Source of the DNA: Alcanivorax sp. 24 | GTDB taxonomy: Bacteria > Pseudomonadota > Gammaproteobacteria > Pseudomonadales > Alcanivoracaceae | DNA length: 64,000 nucleotides | Direction: 5' to 3' | NCBI RefSeq assembly: GCF_004360225.1 | Contig: NZ_SNUA01000003.1 | Location: forward strand, 355,934 to 419,933 | Shown: piece by piece, positions 34,666 through 45,341 of the stretch | How positions within the stretch are numbered: position 1 is the stretch's first letter | Layout of the letters: every line of letters starts with the position of its first letter | Translations under genes and position numbers: made by a program | The notes under the pieces: generated by a model | Database searches by the model: none | The model's input: only the letters and a program-made list of their open reading frames with translations | Told to the model about the DNA's origin: nothing

Positions 34666-36192
34666 CTACGGCCGTGGAATCACCACCTCCCACAGCGCCT
34701 CGCCCTGTTCGTCCAGCAACGCCGCGTCACTGTCACCGGGCCCGAACTGGTGCACCCGGCGGCTTTCGCCCCAGGCGGGCCAGTCCGCGCCACGACCGTG
34801 GGCAAAGTCGCTCCACACCTGTTGTACCCGGCGGGCAAGCTGTTTCGGCTCCTCGCCACCACCGGTGAAATACTGCCCCACCGGCGTATCGGTAATGCCG
34901 AACACGAACGGCACATCGATCACATGGCAGGCGCCCATGGGAATACCGAACTGGGTGCTTGGCCAGGTGAACTGGAACCCCCAGGTGCGCGGCTGCCGGG
35001 AAGCCTGAGCGTCCAGCAAACGCAAAGTCGGCACCCGGAAAAGACGGTCGCTCTCCATGGCGGAGAACCAGTCCATGTTGCTGCGCCGCGGGTGCGGGGT
35101 GATGTGAGCGCGATAATAGTCGAACAGGCGCTGGCCGTTGCCCGGCGCGGCACGTTCAAAGCGACGCAGAATCTCGGCATCGTCCATGGCGCGCATCTGC
35201 TCCACCGTGGGGAAGCCGGCCAACGGCCCGGAATATTGAAAGAAGTTCCATTCGTCCCGGCACACTCCGGCGAGCAGCTCGATATCCGCGCAGGCCCCCT
35301 CGGCCATGGCCTGGACCGGGACCCGTGGCAGCAGGTCGCCGTCCACCATTGGCAAAAAATTCATCCCGAACTGAGGGGTGGAATCCCGTAATCCCCGCGC
35401 CACCGAAGTACGCAAGGCCTCCCCCTGGGCCGCCAGCCAGGCTTCACCGTCGGCCTGCCGTAAACGGTCGGCGACATCACCCTCGCCGGGCAGCGCCGCC
35501 AGAAACGCCTCGGTGACGCGCCGGGACTCCTCCGGCGACAGCACGAAATCGGCGCCGCCGGACTGGATGATGGCGCGCTGGAACAGTGGCCGCGCCCGTG
35601 GCGCCGCCATCAGCGAGGCGACACTGAAACCACCGGCGGATTCGCCGAAAAGGGTTACCTGGTCCGCCCGGCCGCCAAAGGCCTCGATGTGGCGATTCAC
35701 CCATTCCAGGGCGGCGATCTGATCACGCAACCCCAGGTTGCTGTCCGCTCCCGGCAGTACCGAAGCAAAATCGGCGAAGCCATGAGCGCCCAGCCGGTAG
35801 GCGGCGTTGACCACCACCACCTTGCCATGACGAGCCAGCTCGGCGCCGTTATACAGCATCTGCGAAACCGATCCGGCGGTGTAGCCGCCGCCGTGATACC
35901 ACAACATCACCGGAAAGGGGCCCTCGCCTTCGGGAACCCAGATATTCAGATACAGGCAATCCTCGCCGGATTCCTCCACGCCCATCAGCGGGTTACGGCG
36001 CTGCAAGGAGGGCAGCGGATAACGGTCAGCCCGTTGCATCTGATCACTGTCGGGCAGCGGCTGGGGCGCCTTGAAACGGCGCTCGCCCAACGGTGGCAAG
36101 GCATAAGGCACGCCCCGGAATTCGTGGACACCCTCCCCCGGTACGCCCTGATAGCGACCCTGCGACAGGGTCACGGTCTGTTCATTCGCCAC
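34666..36192 (-). CDS. Type B carboxylesterase, GTG start
   Basis: A 508-residue serine esterase of the carboxylesterase/para-nitrobenzyl-esterase group. The nucleophile elbow is TLFGESAGGFSVASLM, the oxyanion loop is WYHGGGYTAGS, and the late catalytic His is in MGACHVIDVPFVFG. The start is the GTG at 36192, with AAGGAG 6 nt upstream; the ATG frame from 36258 lacks a site. No signal peptide, so cytoplasmic. It is divergent from a phasin-like gene across a perfect palindrome (36219-36235). Confidence 0.87.
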   Translation of the reverse strand: MANEQTVTLSQGRYQGVPGEGVHEFRGVPYALPPLGERRFKAPQPLPDSDQMQRADRYPLPSLQRRNPLMGVEESGEDCLYLNIWVPEGEGPFPVMLWYHGGGYTAGSVSQMLYNGAELARHGKVVVVNAAYRLGAHGFADFASVLPGADSNLGLRDQIAALEWVNRHIEAFGGRADQVTLFGESAGGFSVASLMAAPRARPLFQRAIIQSGGADFVLSPEESRRVTEAFLAALPGEGDVADRLRQADGEAWLAAQGEALRTSVARGLRDSTPQFGMNFLPMVDGDLLPRVPVQAMAEGACADIELLAGVCRDEWNFFQYSGPLAGFPTVEQMRAMDDAEILRRFERAAPGNGQRLFDYYRAHITPHPRRSNMDWFSAMESDRLFRVPTLRLLDAQASRQPRTWGFQFTWPSTQFGIPMGACHVIDVPFVFGITDTPVGQYFTGGGEEPKQLARRVQQVWSDFAHGRGADWPAWGESRRVHQFGPGDSDAALLDEQGEALWEVVIPRP

Positions 36193-36218
36193 CTTGTTCT
36201 CCTTAGCACTTGGCTGGT

Positions 36219-36235
36219 TGTCGAATTGTTCGACA
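36219..36235. promoter_or_regulatory. Perfect 7-3-7 palindrome in a divergent promoter region
   Basis: TGTCGAATTGTTCGACA lies 27 bp upstream of the esterase start and 82 bp upstream of the phasin-like start. It is a plausible repressor operator for the esterase. The regulator is not in the neighbourhood. Confidence 0.45.
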
Positions 36236-36316
36236 GAAAAAAAGAGCCCCGCATGCACTCAACGTACACTTGTAGCCGTTACTACAACGCTTACGACTTG
36301 GCACAGGAGCCATTCA

Positions 36317-36667
36317 ATGAGTGAACATGACGTAGCAGAAGCCCAGACCGAAGTCACCGAAACCGCAGGCCTGCGCGCGCGCCTGTCCGCCACCACGGAC
36401 AAGCTTAACAAAGCCGCCCGGGGAATCGTGAATCAGATTACCGGGAATGGTGAGCGCCTGTTGAACGGGCTGGTGGAGACCGGTGAAGCGCTGCGCGGCA
36501 AGGCCGGTGACAAAGCCAAGGCCGTGGTCCCTCAGGACTGGCGTGCCAATCTGGCCCATGTGCTTGGCCTGCCCACCCGCGACGAAATGGACGCGCTGGG
36601 CAAGAAGCTGGACCGCATCAGCCGCAAGGTCAACAAAATGGCCCGCGAGCAGAAAGCCGCCGGCTAA
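36317..36667 (+). CDS. Phasin-like / PHA granule-associated protein
   Basis: A 116-residue, fully helical, charged protein. The C-terminal half contains LGLPTRDEMDALGKKLDRIS, which matches the 'LG(I/V)PTRDE(V/M)' leucine-zipper-like element of PhaF/PhaI-type phasins. The N-terminus is amphipathic. AGGAG lies 8 nt before ATG 36317. Such proteins coat polyhydroxyalkanoate granules; no PHA synthase is in the window, so the granule role is inferred from the family. Confidence 0.65.
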   Translation: MSEHDVAEAQTEVTETAGLRARLSATTDKLNKAARGIVNQITGNGERLLNGLVETGEALRGKAGDKAKAVVPQDWRANLAHVLGLPTRDEMDALGKKLDRISRKVNKMAREQKAAG

Positions 36668-36671
36668 GCGC

Positions 36672-36775
36672 CCGGACGCGCTTACACGCAACACGCTTGC
36701 ACGCTAAACCCAAAGCCTGATCGCCGGCAGCAACTAGGTGCCGGCGTGTTTGCGTGTTGCGTGTAAGCGTGCTAG
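36672..36775. repeat. 'cacgc' palindromic repeat H3
   Basis: GCGCTTACACGCAACACGC (about 36678) is mirrored by GCGTGTTGCGTGTAAGCGTG (about 36752). An inner pair GCCGGCA / TGCCGGC surrounds GCAACTAGG. The element starts about 5 bp after the phasin stop codon and could act as a terminator-like hairpin. Confidence 0.8.
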
Positions 36776-36812
36776 CGACTCCTTCCCCCGTGCGCTTGGC
36801 GGCGCGGTCCTC

Positions 36813-36818
36813 TATAAT
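36813..36818 (+). promoter_or_regulatory. -10 element of mdh promoter
   Basis: A perfect TATAAT lies 40 bp upstream of the mdh ATG, with AGGAGA as ribosome site between. The expected -35 region (36790-36796) has only GTGCGCT, so an activator or a strong -10 alone may drive it. Confidence 0.55.
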
Positions 36819-36857
36819 GCGCGCCGACTTCATCTCCCCACGATCTAGGAGACCTTC

Positions 36858-37838
36858 ATGAAAGCACCTGTACGCGTGGCGGTGACTGGCGCCGCTGGTC
36901 AAATCAGCTACTCCCTGCTGTTCCGTATCGCTTCCGGCGACATGCTTGGCAAGGATCAGCCGGTAATCCTGCAACTGCTGGAAATCACCCCCGCTCTGGA
37001 AGCCCTGAAAGGGGTGGTGATGGAACTGGAAGACTGCGCCTTCCCGCTGGTGGCCGGTATCGTGCAAACCGACGACGCCAATGTGGCCTTCAAGGACGCC
37101 GACTACGCCCTGCTGGTAGGTGCCCGTCCCCGTGGCCCGGGCATGGAGCGCAAGGACCTGCTGGAAGCCAACGCGGCGATCTTCTCCGCCCAGGGTAAAG
37201 CCATCAACGACAACGCCAGCAAAGGCATCAAAGTGCTGGTGGTGGGCAACCCGGCCAATACCAACGCTCTGATCGCCCAGCGCAACGCGCCGGACATCGA
37301 CCCGCGTCAGTTCACCGCCATGACCCGTCTGGACCACAACCGCGCCATGGCGCAACTGGCCAACAAACTGGGCAAGACCGTCAACGATGTGAAGAAGATG
37401 ACCATCTGGGGCAACCACTCCTCCACTCAGTACCCGGATCTGCACCACTGTGAAGTGGACGGCAAAGTGGCCGTCGATCAGATCGAGCAGGACTGGTACG
37501 AAGCGGACTACATCCCCACCGTGCAGCAACGTGGCGCCGCCATCATCAAGGCCCGTGGCGCTTCCTCCGCCGCTTCCGCCGCCAACGCCGCCATCGACCA
37601 CATGCGCTCCTGGGCGCTGGGCACCGATGAAGGTGACTGGGTTTCCATGGGGATCTACAGCGACGGTTCCTACGGTATCCAGGAAGGCCTGATCTACTCT
37701 TTCCCCTGCACCTGCAAGGATGGCGACTGGAGCATCGTTCAGGGCCTGGAAAACAACGAGTTCTCCAAAGCCAAGATGCAAGCCACCGAGCAAGAACTGG
37801 CCGAAGAGCGCGACGCGGTAAGCCACCTGCTGCCGTAA
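36858..37838 (+). CDS. mdh: Malate dehydrogenase
   Basis: A 326-residue NAD-dependent enzyme of the TCA cycle (malate to oxaloacetate). The NAD loop GAAGQI is at residues 11-16, substrate arginines are in [15 protein letters not shown] (Arg91, Arg97), catalytic Asp159 is in RLDHNR and His187 is in [11 protein letters not shown]. The sequence style is that of the longer mdh group shared with Pseudomonas-related and beta-proteobacteria, not the E. coli type. A TATAAT box and AGGAGA precede it. Confidence 0.97.
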   Translation: MKAPVRVAVTGAAGQISYSLLFRIASGDMLGKDQPVILQLLEITPALEALKGVVMELEDCAFPLVAGIVQTDDANVAFKDADYALLVGARPRGPGMERKDLLEANAAIFSAQGKAINDNASKGIKVLVVGNPANTNALIAQRNAPDIDPRQFTAMTRLDHNRAMAQLANKLGKTVNDVKKMTIWGNHSSTQYPDLHHCEVDGKVAVDQIEQDWYEADYIPTVQQRGAAIIKARGASSAASAANAAIDHMRSWALGTDEGDWVSMGIYSDGSYGIQEGLIYSFPCTCKDGDWSIVQGLENNEFSKAKMQATEQELAEERDAVSHLLP

Positions 37839-37850
37839 TCGCCTTCCGTA

Positions 37851-37884
37851 TTCACCGGGGACCCGCACTCGCGGGCCCGGTGAA
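37851..37884. terminator. GC-rich hairpin after mdh (no U tract)
   Basis: TTCACCGGGGACCCGC pairs with GCGGGCCCGGTGAA around ACTC, with one internal bulge. It lies between the converging mdh and CBS genes. There is no T-run on either side, so it is a stabilising or weak bidirectional terminator rather than a classical one. Confidence 0.55.
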
Positions 37885-37891
37885 GCGGCGA

Positions 37892-38311
37892 TCAGGCTTC
37901 CGAAACAATACCGTCCTCGGCGGCCATCTCCAGCATCGCGCGCAGAATATCGTGCCGGCTGATCTGCCCCACCAGTTTTCCGTTCTCCACCACTGGAAGG
38001 CGGCGGCGGTGGTGGCGCAGAAAAACCTCCATCGCTTCCAATACCGTGGCACGGGCCGGCAGCACCTGTGGTTCACGGCTCATATAATCCGCCACCACAC
38101 CGATCTCGATACCGTGGTACCGGGCTTCCAGCATGCCGCGCAGGCTGTCTGACTCCGAGAACATCCCCACCAAAACACCCCGCTCCACCACCGGTGCTCC
38201 GGAAATACGATTTTCCAGCAACAGCTCCATGGCACGGAACAGGGAGACACCCGGATCAAGCGTAAGCGGACCACGCTTCATGTAGTCCGTTACTTTCATT
38301 GTTTTCCACAT
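37892..38311 (-). CDS. Two-CBS-domain protein
   Basis: A 139-residue protein made of two CBS repeats: VTDYMKRGPLTLDPGVSLFR to SESDSLRGML, and VADYMSREPQVLPARATVLE to SRHDILRAML. CBS pairs bind adenine nucleotides and sense energy state. No enzyme domain is attached. AAGGGA lies 8 nt before the ATG; the ATG four codons later is an alternative start. It is convergent with mdh. Confidence 0.9.
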   Translation of the reverse strand: MWKTMKVTDYMKRGPLTLDPGVSLFRAMELLLENRISGAPVVERGVLVGMFSESDSLRGMLEARYHGIEIGVVADYMSREPQVLPARATVLEAMEVFLRHHRRRLPVVENGKLVGQISRHDILRAMLEMAAEDGIVSEA

Positions 38312-38368
38312 GATTTCATTCCCTTGATCCAGACGTATCCTACAAACCGCGCCCCCGGCGGTCTGGGC

Positions 38369-38851
38369 TCATAGCAGAGCTTCGGTGGAAGTGATCACGC
38401 CATTGGCATCGGCGTAGACGAAATCACCGGGGCGGAACGTGACGCCACCAAAGGTGATGTCGATGTTCAGTTGGCCTTCACCGCGACGGACCGATTTGAT
38501 CGGCACACAGCCCAGAGTGACCACGCCAAGGTCCAGTTTCGCTAATTCCAGCACGTCACGGCAGGCGCCATGAATAATCACCCCTTCCCAACCGTTGCTC
38601 ACCGCGTTTTCAGCGATCATGTCACCGATCAGGGCATTGCGCAGGCTGCCGCCACCGTCCACCACCAGCACCCTGCCTTTGCCGTCAGTGGCCAGATGCT
38701 CCTTCACACGGGAGTTATCCTCAAAACACTTTACCGTTACGATCTCGCCGCCAAACGCCTGACGGCCACCATAGCTGAACCAATTAAGGCCGGTAACCAC
38801 GGACACTTTATCGGCATGCTCATCACACAGATCGCAGGTTACGAACGTCAT
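38369..38851 (-). CDS. rraA: RraA family protein (RNase E inhibitor / HMG aldolase fold)
   Basis: A 160-residue RraA-fold protein. VTCDLCDEHAD at the N-terminus, GGGSLRNALIGDMIA and HGACRDVLELAKLDLGVV are the family's conserved segments. In E. coli RraA binds RNase E and lowers mRNA decay. Related proteins are 4-hydroxy-4-methyl-2-oxoglutarate aldolases, which need the G..R..D site also seen here. ATG 38851 has AAGGAG 5 nt upstream and is preferred over the GTG two codons earlier. Confidence 0.88.
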   Translation of the reverse strand: MTFVTCDLCDEHADKVSVVTGLNWFSYGGRQAFGGEIVTVKCFEDNSRVKEHLATDGKGRVLVVDGGGSLRNALIGDMIAENAVSNGWEGVIIHGACRDVLELAKLDLGVVTLGCVPIKSVRRGEGQLNIDITFGGVTFRPGDFVYADANGVITSTEALL

Positions 38852-38918
38852 ATTCACTCCTTGGCAGGCCCGCCGCGGCGTGGCCGTCGGCCGGGCGAAT
38901 CAACATTAATGGGGGAAA

Positions 38919-39611
38919 TCAGGCCAGAGCCGGGAACTGACTCTGGAATTTGCCGGCGAACACCTGAAAGTCCCGATACCGTACCCGGTGGACACCGGTG
39001 TCCGGCCCCATCAGGGCCATGCCCACCATGGCCTGCGCCACCCGTTCCGCCGGCACCGGCAACCAGTGCGCGTCAGTCCAGCGGGTCACCGGTTCCAGCA
39101 ACCGGGAGATCAGATTGCCCACGCCTTCCGCCAACCGCTTCTCTCGCCGGTCGCCGCGCAGCAAGGACGGCTGGATCAAGGCCAGCAGCGGCAGACCGAG
39201 CGCCTCCAGATCCTGTTCCATGCGCCCTTTCACCCTCGCATAGAAAAAGGAAGAACGGGCATTGGCATTGACCGCGGACACCACCATGAAACGCTGTACA
39301 CCGGCCTGCCTGGCCATGTGTCCACAGCGCACCACCAACTCGTGGTCCACATGTTCAAAGGCTTCCCGTGAGCCGGCTTTTTTCATGGTCGTACCCAAAC
39401 AGCAGAACACATCGTCCACTTTGAAGAAGTCGCCTTCCTGTTCCAACTGCTCCGGATCAATCACTTTCTCCCGCAGGCGGGGGTGCTCCACCTCCACCTC
39501 ACGCCGGGTCAGCACCCGCACTTCATCGTAGGCCTTGCAGCCCAGCAGCAGTCTCAGACAGTGCCGGCCAACCAGCCCGGTGGCGCCCAACACCAGAGCA
39601 CGTCGGGTCAT
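38919..39611 (-). CDS. NAD(P)-binding oxidoreductase (HTATIP2/YraR-like)
   Basis: A 230-residue atypical short-chain dehydrogenase. The Rossmann motif is VLGATGLVGRHCLRLLLG, then DDVFCCLGTTMKKAGSREAF and VVSAVNANARSSFFYARVKG (Tyr and Lys of the usual YxxxK). AAGGAG lies 7 nt before the ATG, inside the end of the histidine-kinase gene, 2 bp away, so they form an operon. Substrate unknown. Confidence 0.83.
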   Translation of the reverse strand: MTRRALVLGATGLVGRHCLRLLLGCKAYDEVRVLTRREVEVEHPRLREKVIDPEQLEQEGDFFKVDDVFCCLGTTMKKAGSREAFEHVDHELVVRCGHMARQAGVQRFMVVSAVNANARSSFFYARVKGRMEQDLEALGLPLLALIQPSLLRGDRREKRLAEGVGNLISRLLEPVTRWTDAHWLPVPAERVAQAMVGMALMGPDTGVHRVRYRDFQVFAGKFQSQFPALA

Positions 39612-39613
39612 TA

Positions 39614-41842
39614 TTATTCTCCTTCGCTTCCGTCGTTATCGTCGCTCACCGATCCCAGCGGCAGCCAGCGGCGCAGTACCGTTTCCATCTCCTCAAGATG
39701 CACCGGCTTGGCCAGGAAGTCATCCATTCCGGCGGCAAGACAGCGGGCCTGAACGCCCTCGGCGGTATTGGCGGTAATGGCGATGATCGGCGTGCGTGGC
39801 CGGCCTTCCTGACGCTCGCTTTCGCGCATTACTCTGGTCGCCTCGAACCCGTCCATGCCTGGCAACATGCAATCCATCAGCACCAGATCGTAGGTCTCGC
39901 GCTGCAACAGTGACAACGCCGCCGGTGCATTGCTGAAGGTCGTGACCTGATAACCCAGCTTCGCCAGCATGCCTTTGGTGACCAGCTGATTGACCTCGTT
40001 GTCTTCCACCAGCAGCAATCGATAATGTTTGCGGCGCTCCATCGCCTCGGCGTTTTCCAGGGGCAAATCCCGTACCGGCGCGGTCCTCGGCACGCCGAGC
40101 AGGCGTTCCAGAGCCCCCCGCAGGACGCTGCGGTGCACCGGCTTCACCAACACCACCAGGCCATGTCGTTCCACCAGACGCTGAATCGCCGGCTGGGCCC
40201 GCTCCTCGATAGTGCACATCAGAATCAGTTTGACCGGCCGCAGCGCCGGGTCCACCAGCACGTTGTGGCACAGATTCAAGGCCAGTTCCTGTCGTTCCCG
40301 GGTGTCCACCAGCAACAAATGAAACTCGGATTGTTCGCGCTGTCCGGCCCGCAGCGCCTGCAGCGCGTGGTCGTAATCACGGGCACCCTGGCACTGGCAG
40401 CCGAGCGCCTCGAGTTCTTCCTGCAAGCCGGCCAGGGCACCGCCCGCGCTGCCCACCACCAGCGCCTGCAAACCGTCCATGGCGCTCAGCAGTTTCTGCG
40501 GTTCATTCATGTCGGCTTGCATGCCCAGGCGGACCGTGAACCAGAAGGTGGCGCCCTCGCCTTCCACGCTTTCCGCGCCAATGGAACCGCCCATGGCCTC
40601 GGTCAGCCCCTTGCACACCAGCAAGCCAAAGCCGATGTGCTTGGCGGCGAAAGCATCCTGGGCGCCGTCCAGAAAATGGTCCTGGAACAGGGTACGCAGG
40701 GTATCGGTATCCATGCCCCTGCCCTGGTCACTGACCCTGACACGCAGCACGCCTTCGTTGTCGCTTTCTTCGGTGAAATCCACGTCCAGGCGGATCTCGC
40801 CCTTGTCACTGAATTTGACCGCGTTGCTGAGCAGATTGGTCAGCACTTGCATGAAGCGATCGCGATCGCCACGTACCCGCCGGGGCAGCATGCGATCAAC
40901 CACCGCGGACAGCTCCAGCCCCTTGCTCTGGGCCATCGGACCAAACGCCTCCAGGGCCTGCTCAAGGGTACCGCGCAGATCGAAATAGTCGGGGCTCAGC
41001 ACGATGCGGCCAGTGAGGATGCGGGAGTAGTCCAGCACATCGTCGATCAGCGCCAGCATCAGCTTTCCGCTCTGCCCCGCCGCTTGCAGGTATTCACGCT
41101 GCTCATCGGAAAGCTTGGTTTCCTCCAGCAGCGACATCATGCCCATCACTGAATTCATCGGTGTGCGCAGCTCATGGGCCAGCCGGTAGACCAGGCTGAG
41201 CTGGATGTCGGTACCGGCATGATGATCCCGCCGCCGGTCATGCTGTTCGCCACGCCGTTCACGGGTTACCGCGTGCCAGAACAACTCATACTGTCCCCGG
41301 TAAAGGCGGAACAAGTAGAAGGTGTAGGCACCGACCAGAACCACCAGCAGCCACTCTTTCACGCCACCATAGAAAAACAGCCCGAGCAGGACTGGCACGA
41401 ACATCAATACGATGTAGAGCTGGCGCACGCGCAATCCGGCCATCCAGGAACTGCCCAAAGCGGTGGTGACACCAACGTTGTAGAGAATAACCACGAAGAA
41501 GTTGAAGCCGGCGCCGGTGCGCCACAACAGCCACACCGGCATCACGCCCCAGACCAGTGCGTGCAGGATCAGTCCGGCGCCGAACAGCTTGCGCCAGCGC
41601 GCGGGACCGGCGCCGTACAGGGCGTCGAACCGGGCGATCAGCCACAACCGGAAGGCCGTGACCAACACCACCGCGGCGCCAACCATCAATGTTTCCAGTT
41701 CGTAGGCCCGGTATACCCCGCCCCAGGCCGTCACCAGGGCATAAACCAGAAGGGCCGCCAACACCCCCATCAGGGAGTTCTTGGCGGCCCCGTAATCCAC
41801 TCGCTTGAGGACCTTGCGATCTTTTCTGTATATCACCGTCAT
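39614..41842 (-). CDS. Hybrid sensor histidine kinase with two receiver domains
   Basis: A 742-residue protein. About six membrane helices (residues 25-180) form the sensor. The dimerisation domain carries the phospho-His in LAHELRTPMNSVMG (His223). The ATPase boxes are LSNAVKFS, SDQGRGMD and HIGFGLLVCKGL. A first receiver-like domain (about 456-585) has lost the acidic pocket (LVVGSAGG replaces the usual VxxVDDx). The second (607-725) is intact: LLLVEDNEVNQ and Asp657 in LVLMDCMLPGMDG. No phosphotransfer domain or response regulator is adjacent, so it is an orphan. Confidence 0.9.
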   Translation of the reverse strand: MTVIYRKDRKVLKRVDYGAAKNSLMGVLAALLVYALVTAWGGVYRAYELETLMVGAAVVLVTAFRLWLIARFDALYGAGPARWRKLFGAGLILHALVWGVMPVWLLWRTGAGFNFFVVILYNVGVTTALGSSWMAGLRVRQLYIVLMFVPVLLGLFFYGGVKEWLLVVLVGAYTFYLFRLYRGQYELFWHAVTRERRGEQHDRRRDHHAGTDIQLSLVYRLAHELRTPMNSVMGMMSLLEETKLSDEQREYLQAAGQSGKLMLALIDDVLDYSRILTGRIVLSPDYFDLRGTLEQALEAFGPMAQSKGLELSAVVDRMLPRRVRGDRDRFMQVLTNLLSNAVKFSDKGEIRLDVDFTEESDNEGVLRVRVSDQGRGMDTDTLRTLFQDHFLDGAQDAFAAKHIGFGLLVCKGLTEAMGGSIGAESVEGEGATFWFTVRLGMQADMNEPQKLLSAMDGLQALVVGSAGGALAGLQEELEALGCQCQGARDYDHALQALRAGQREQSEFHLLLVDTRERQELALNLCHNVLVDPALRPVKLILMCTIEERAQPAIQRLVERHGLVVLVKPVHRSVLRGALERLLGVPRTAPVRDLPLENAEAMERRKHYRLLLVEDNEVNQLVTKGMLAKLGYQVTTFSNAPAALSLLQRETYDLVLMDCMLPGMDGFEATRVMRESERQEGRPRTPIIAITANTAEGVQARCLAAGMDDFLAKPVHLEEMETVLRRWLPLGSVSDDNDGSEGE

Positions 41843-41906
41843 TCTGCCGACATACGGATCAGCCGTAAGTTAGGCCTTGCCGCCATTAAATTCAACCGTA
41901 AAGTCA

Positions 41907-41990
41907 CTGTGGGAGCGTGCTTGCAAGCGAATTCTTGACGAACGGGGCGATTCGTTTGCAGCGGCCCGCCGCCCGGAAAAAGCTCCCACG
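41907..41990. repeat. REP-like pair
   Basis: TGTGGGAGCGTGCTTGCAAG (41908 on) with CGAATTC is a REP unit of the TGTGGGAGCGxGCTTGC.GCGAA type. A diverged inverted unit, GATTCGTTTGCAGC to AGCTCCCAC, ends at about 41989. It lies in the divergent gap between the kinase and liuR. Confidence 0.7.
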
Positions 41991-42064
41991 ACGGCGCGGT
42001 AGCGAATATGGTGGCAAGCAGCACTCCACGAACCGCGATAGGCGGTTGGCATGTCGGCAACATC

Positions 42065-42093
42065 TTTACGTTTACGTAAACTTCCCCTATGCT
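42065..42093 (+). promoter_or_regulatory. LiuR operator and promoter of the liu operon
   Basis: TTTACGTTTACGTAAAC (42065-42081) contains the perfect palindrome GTTTACGTAAAC and resembles LiuR-type operators of gammaproteobacterial branched-chain catabolism. TTTACG (42065-42070) and TATGCT (42088-42093) could be the -35 and -10 with 17-bp spacing. LiuR is expected to repress its own operon from here. The start point would fall at or very near the liuR ATG. Confidence 0.7.
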
Positions 42094-42099
42094 GCCACC

Positions 42100-42495
42100 A
42101 TGACAACACAAAAGACCTACAGCATCGGCGAGTTGGCCCGCGAATTCCAGATCACCACGCGTACCATCCGCTTTTATGAGGATCAGGGGCTGCTGCACCC
42201 GCAACGGCGTGGCCAGACCCGGATTTATCTGCCTTCCGACCGCGTCGCACTCAAGCTGATTCTGCGCGGGAAGCGCCTTGGATTATCCCTGGCCGAATCC
42301 CGTGAACTGATCCAGCTCTACATCCCCACCGGGGATAACCGCCATCAATTACAAGCCCTGCTCGACAAAATCGCTGAAAAGCGAGCCATGCTCGCGCAGC
42401 AACTCAAAGACATCCAGGCCATGCAGCAAGAAATGGATGAGGCTGAACAACGGGCCCGCGAGGCCATGATGCAATTGGAGAACAATAATGTTTGA
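42100..42495 (+). CDS. liuR: MerR-family regulator of isovalerate/leucine catabolism
   Basis: A 131-residue MerR-type regulator. The winged helix is [20 protein letters not shown] with EDQGLLHP, then RIYLPSDR, followed by a long antiparallel coiled coil (about 75-128). It has no metal-binding cysteines, as expected for a LiuR that responds to a pathway acyl-CoA. It is first in the liu operon and overlaps liuA by 8 bp. No ribosome site precedes ATG 42100, which suggests a leaderless or weakly translated message. Confidence 0.9.
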   Translation: MTTQKTYSIGELAREFQITTRTIRFYEDQGLLHPQRRGQTRIYLPSDRVALKLILRGKRLGLSLAESRELIQLYIPTGDNRHQLQALLDKIAEKRAMLAQQLKDIQAMQQEMDEAEQRAREAMMQLENNNV

Positions 42496-43651
42496 CGGTG
42501 GATTGGACTTTCACTTCGACGAAACCCTGAATGCCCTGCGCGACAGCGTGCGCGCCTTTGCCCGGCGTGAAATCGCGCCTATCGCCGCCCGGGTGGACAG
42601 CGACAACCTGTTTCCCAATGAGCTGTGGAAGAAGCTCGGTGATCTCGGTGTGCTTGGCATCACCGTTTCCGAAGAGTACGGCGGCGCCGGCCTGGGCTAC
42701 CTGGCCCACACCCTGGTGATGGAGGAAATCTCCCGTGCTTCCGCTTCCATCGGTCTGTCCTATGGCGCTCACTCCAATCTCTGCGTGAACCAGATTTTCC
42801 TCAATGGCAACGAAGCGCAAAAAGCCCGCTATCTGCCCAAGTTGGTCAGCGGTGAACATATCGGCGCGCTTGCCATGAGCGAGCCCGGTGCCGGCTCCGA
42901 CGTGGTGAGCATGAGCCTGCGCGCGGAGAAGAAAGGCGACCGTTACGTACTCAACGGCAACAAGATGTGGATTACCAACGGGCCGGACGCCAACACCTAT
43001 GTGATCTACGCCAAAACCGATATCAATGCCGGACCGCGCGGCATCACCGCCTTCCTGGTGGAACGGGATTTCCCCGGTTTCTCGCGGGCGCAGAAGCTCG
43101 ACAAGCTGGGCATGCGCGGCTCCAATACCTGCGAACTGGTGTTCGAGGACTGTGAAGTGCCGGAGGAAAACATTCTCGGCAAACTGAACGAAGGCGTTCG
43201 CGTTCTGATGAGCGGCCTGGATTATGAGCGCACCGTGCTCTCCGGCGGCTCCACCGGCATCATGCAGGCGTGCCTGGATGTAGTCGTGCCCTACGTGCAC
43301 GAACGCAAGCAGTTCGGTAAGGCCATCGGCGAATTCCAGTTGATGCAGGGCAAGCTCGCCGACATGTACGTGACTCTCAACGCCAGCCGCGCCTATCTGT
43401 ATCAGGTCGCCCGCTGCTGCGACGCCGGCCAGACCACCCGCAAGGACGCCGCCGGCGTCATCCTGTATTGCGCGGAAAATGCCACCAAGATGGCTCTCGA
43501 CGCCATTCAGTGTCTCGGTGGCAACGGCTATATCAATGAATACCCCACCGGCCGCCTGTTACGCGATGCCAAGCTCTATGAAATCGGCGCCGGCACCAGT
43601 GAAATCCGCCGCATGTTGATCGGTAGAGAGCTGTTCAACGAAAGCCGCTAA
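42488..43651 (+). CDS. liuA: Isovaleryl-CoA dehydrogenase
   Basis: A 387-residue FAD enzyme of the acyl-CoA dehydrogenase family that oxidises isovaleryl-CoA to 3-methylcrotonyl-Co[12 protein letters not shown] (129-139) and KMWITNGP are the flavin/substrate motifs, and YLGGNGY-type [13 protein letters not shown] lies near the C-terminus. The catalytic base sits in [11 protein letters not shown] (Glu247), the internal position that is specific to isovaleryl-CoA dehydrogenases. GGAG lies 7 nt before the ATG, inside liuR. Confidence 0.95.
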   Translation: MFDGGLDFHFDETLNALRDSVRAFARREIAPIAARVDSDNLFPNELWKKLGDLGVLGITVSEEYGGAGLGYLAHTLVMEEISRASASIGLSYGAHSNLCVNQIFLNGNEAQKARYLPKLVSGEHIGALAMSEPGAGSDVVSMSLRAEKKGDRYVLNGNKMWITNGPDANTYVIYAKTDINAGPRGITAFLVERDFPGFSRAQKLDKLGMRGSNTCELVFEDCEVPEENILGKLNEGVRVLMSGLDYERTVLSGGSTGIMQACLDVVVPYVHERKQFGKAIGEFQLMQGKLADMYVTLNASRAYLYQVARCCDAGQTTRKDAAGVILYCAENATKMALDAIQCLGGNGYINEYPTGRLLRDAKLYEIGAGTSEIRRMLIGRELFNESR

Positions 43652-43714
43652 CACGCATCACGCAACACGCTGGCACGCCGCCTATAGCGTAGTGCCAGCC
43701 TGTTGCGTGTGAGC
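43652..43714. repeat. 'cacgc' palindromic repeat H4 inside the liu operon
   Basis: CACGCAACACGCTGGCAC (43659-43676) pairs with GTGCCAGCCTGTTGCGTG (43692-43709), one mismatch. The hairpin fills almost the whole liuA-liuB gap and ends just before the liuB ribosome site. Confidence 0.85.
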
Positions 43715-43725
43715 GAGGAATGTCC

Positions 43726-45336
<1,611 letters not shown>

Positions 45337-45341
45337 ACAAG

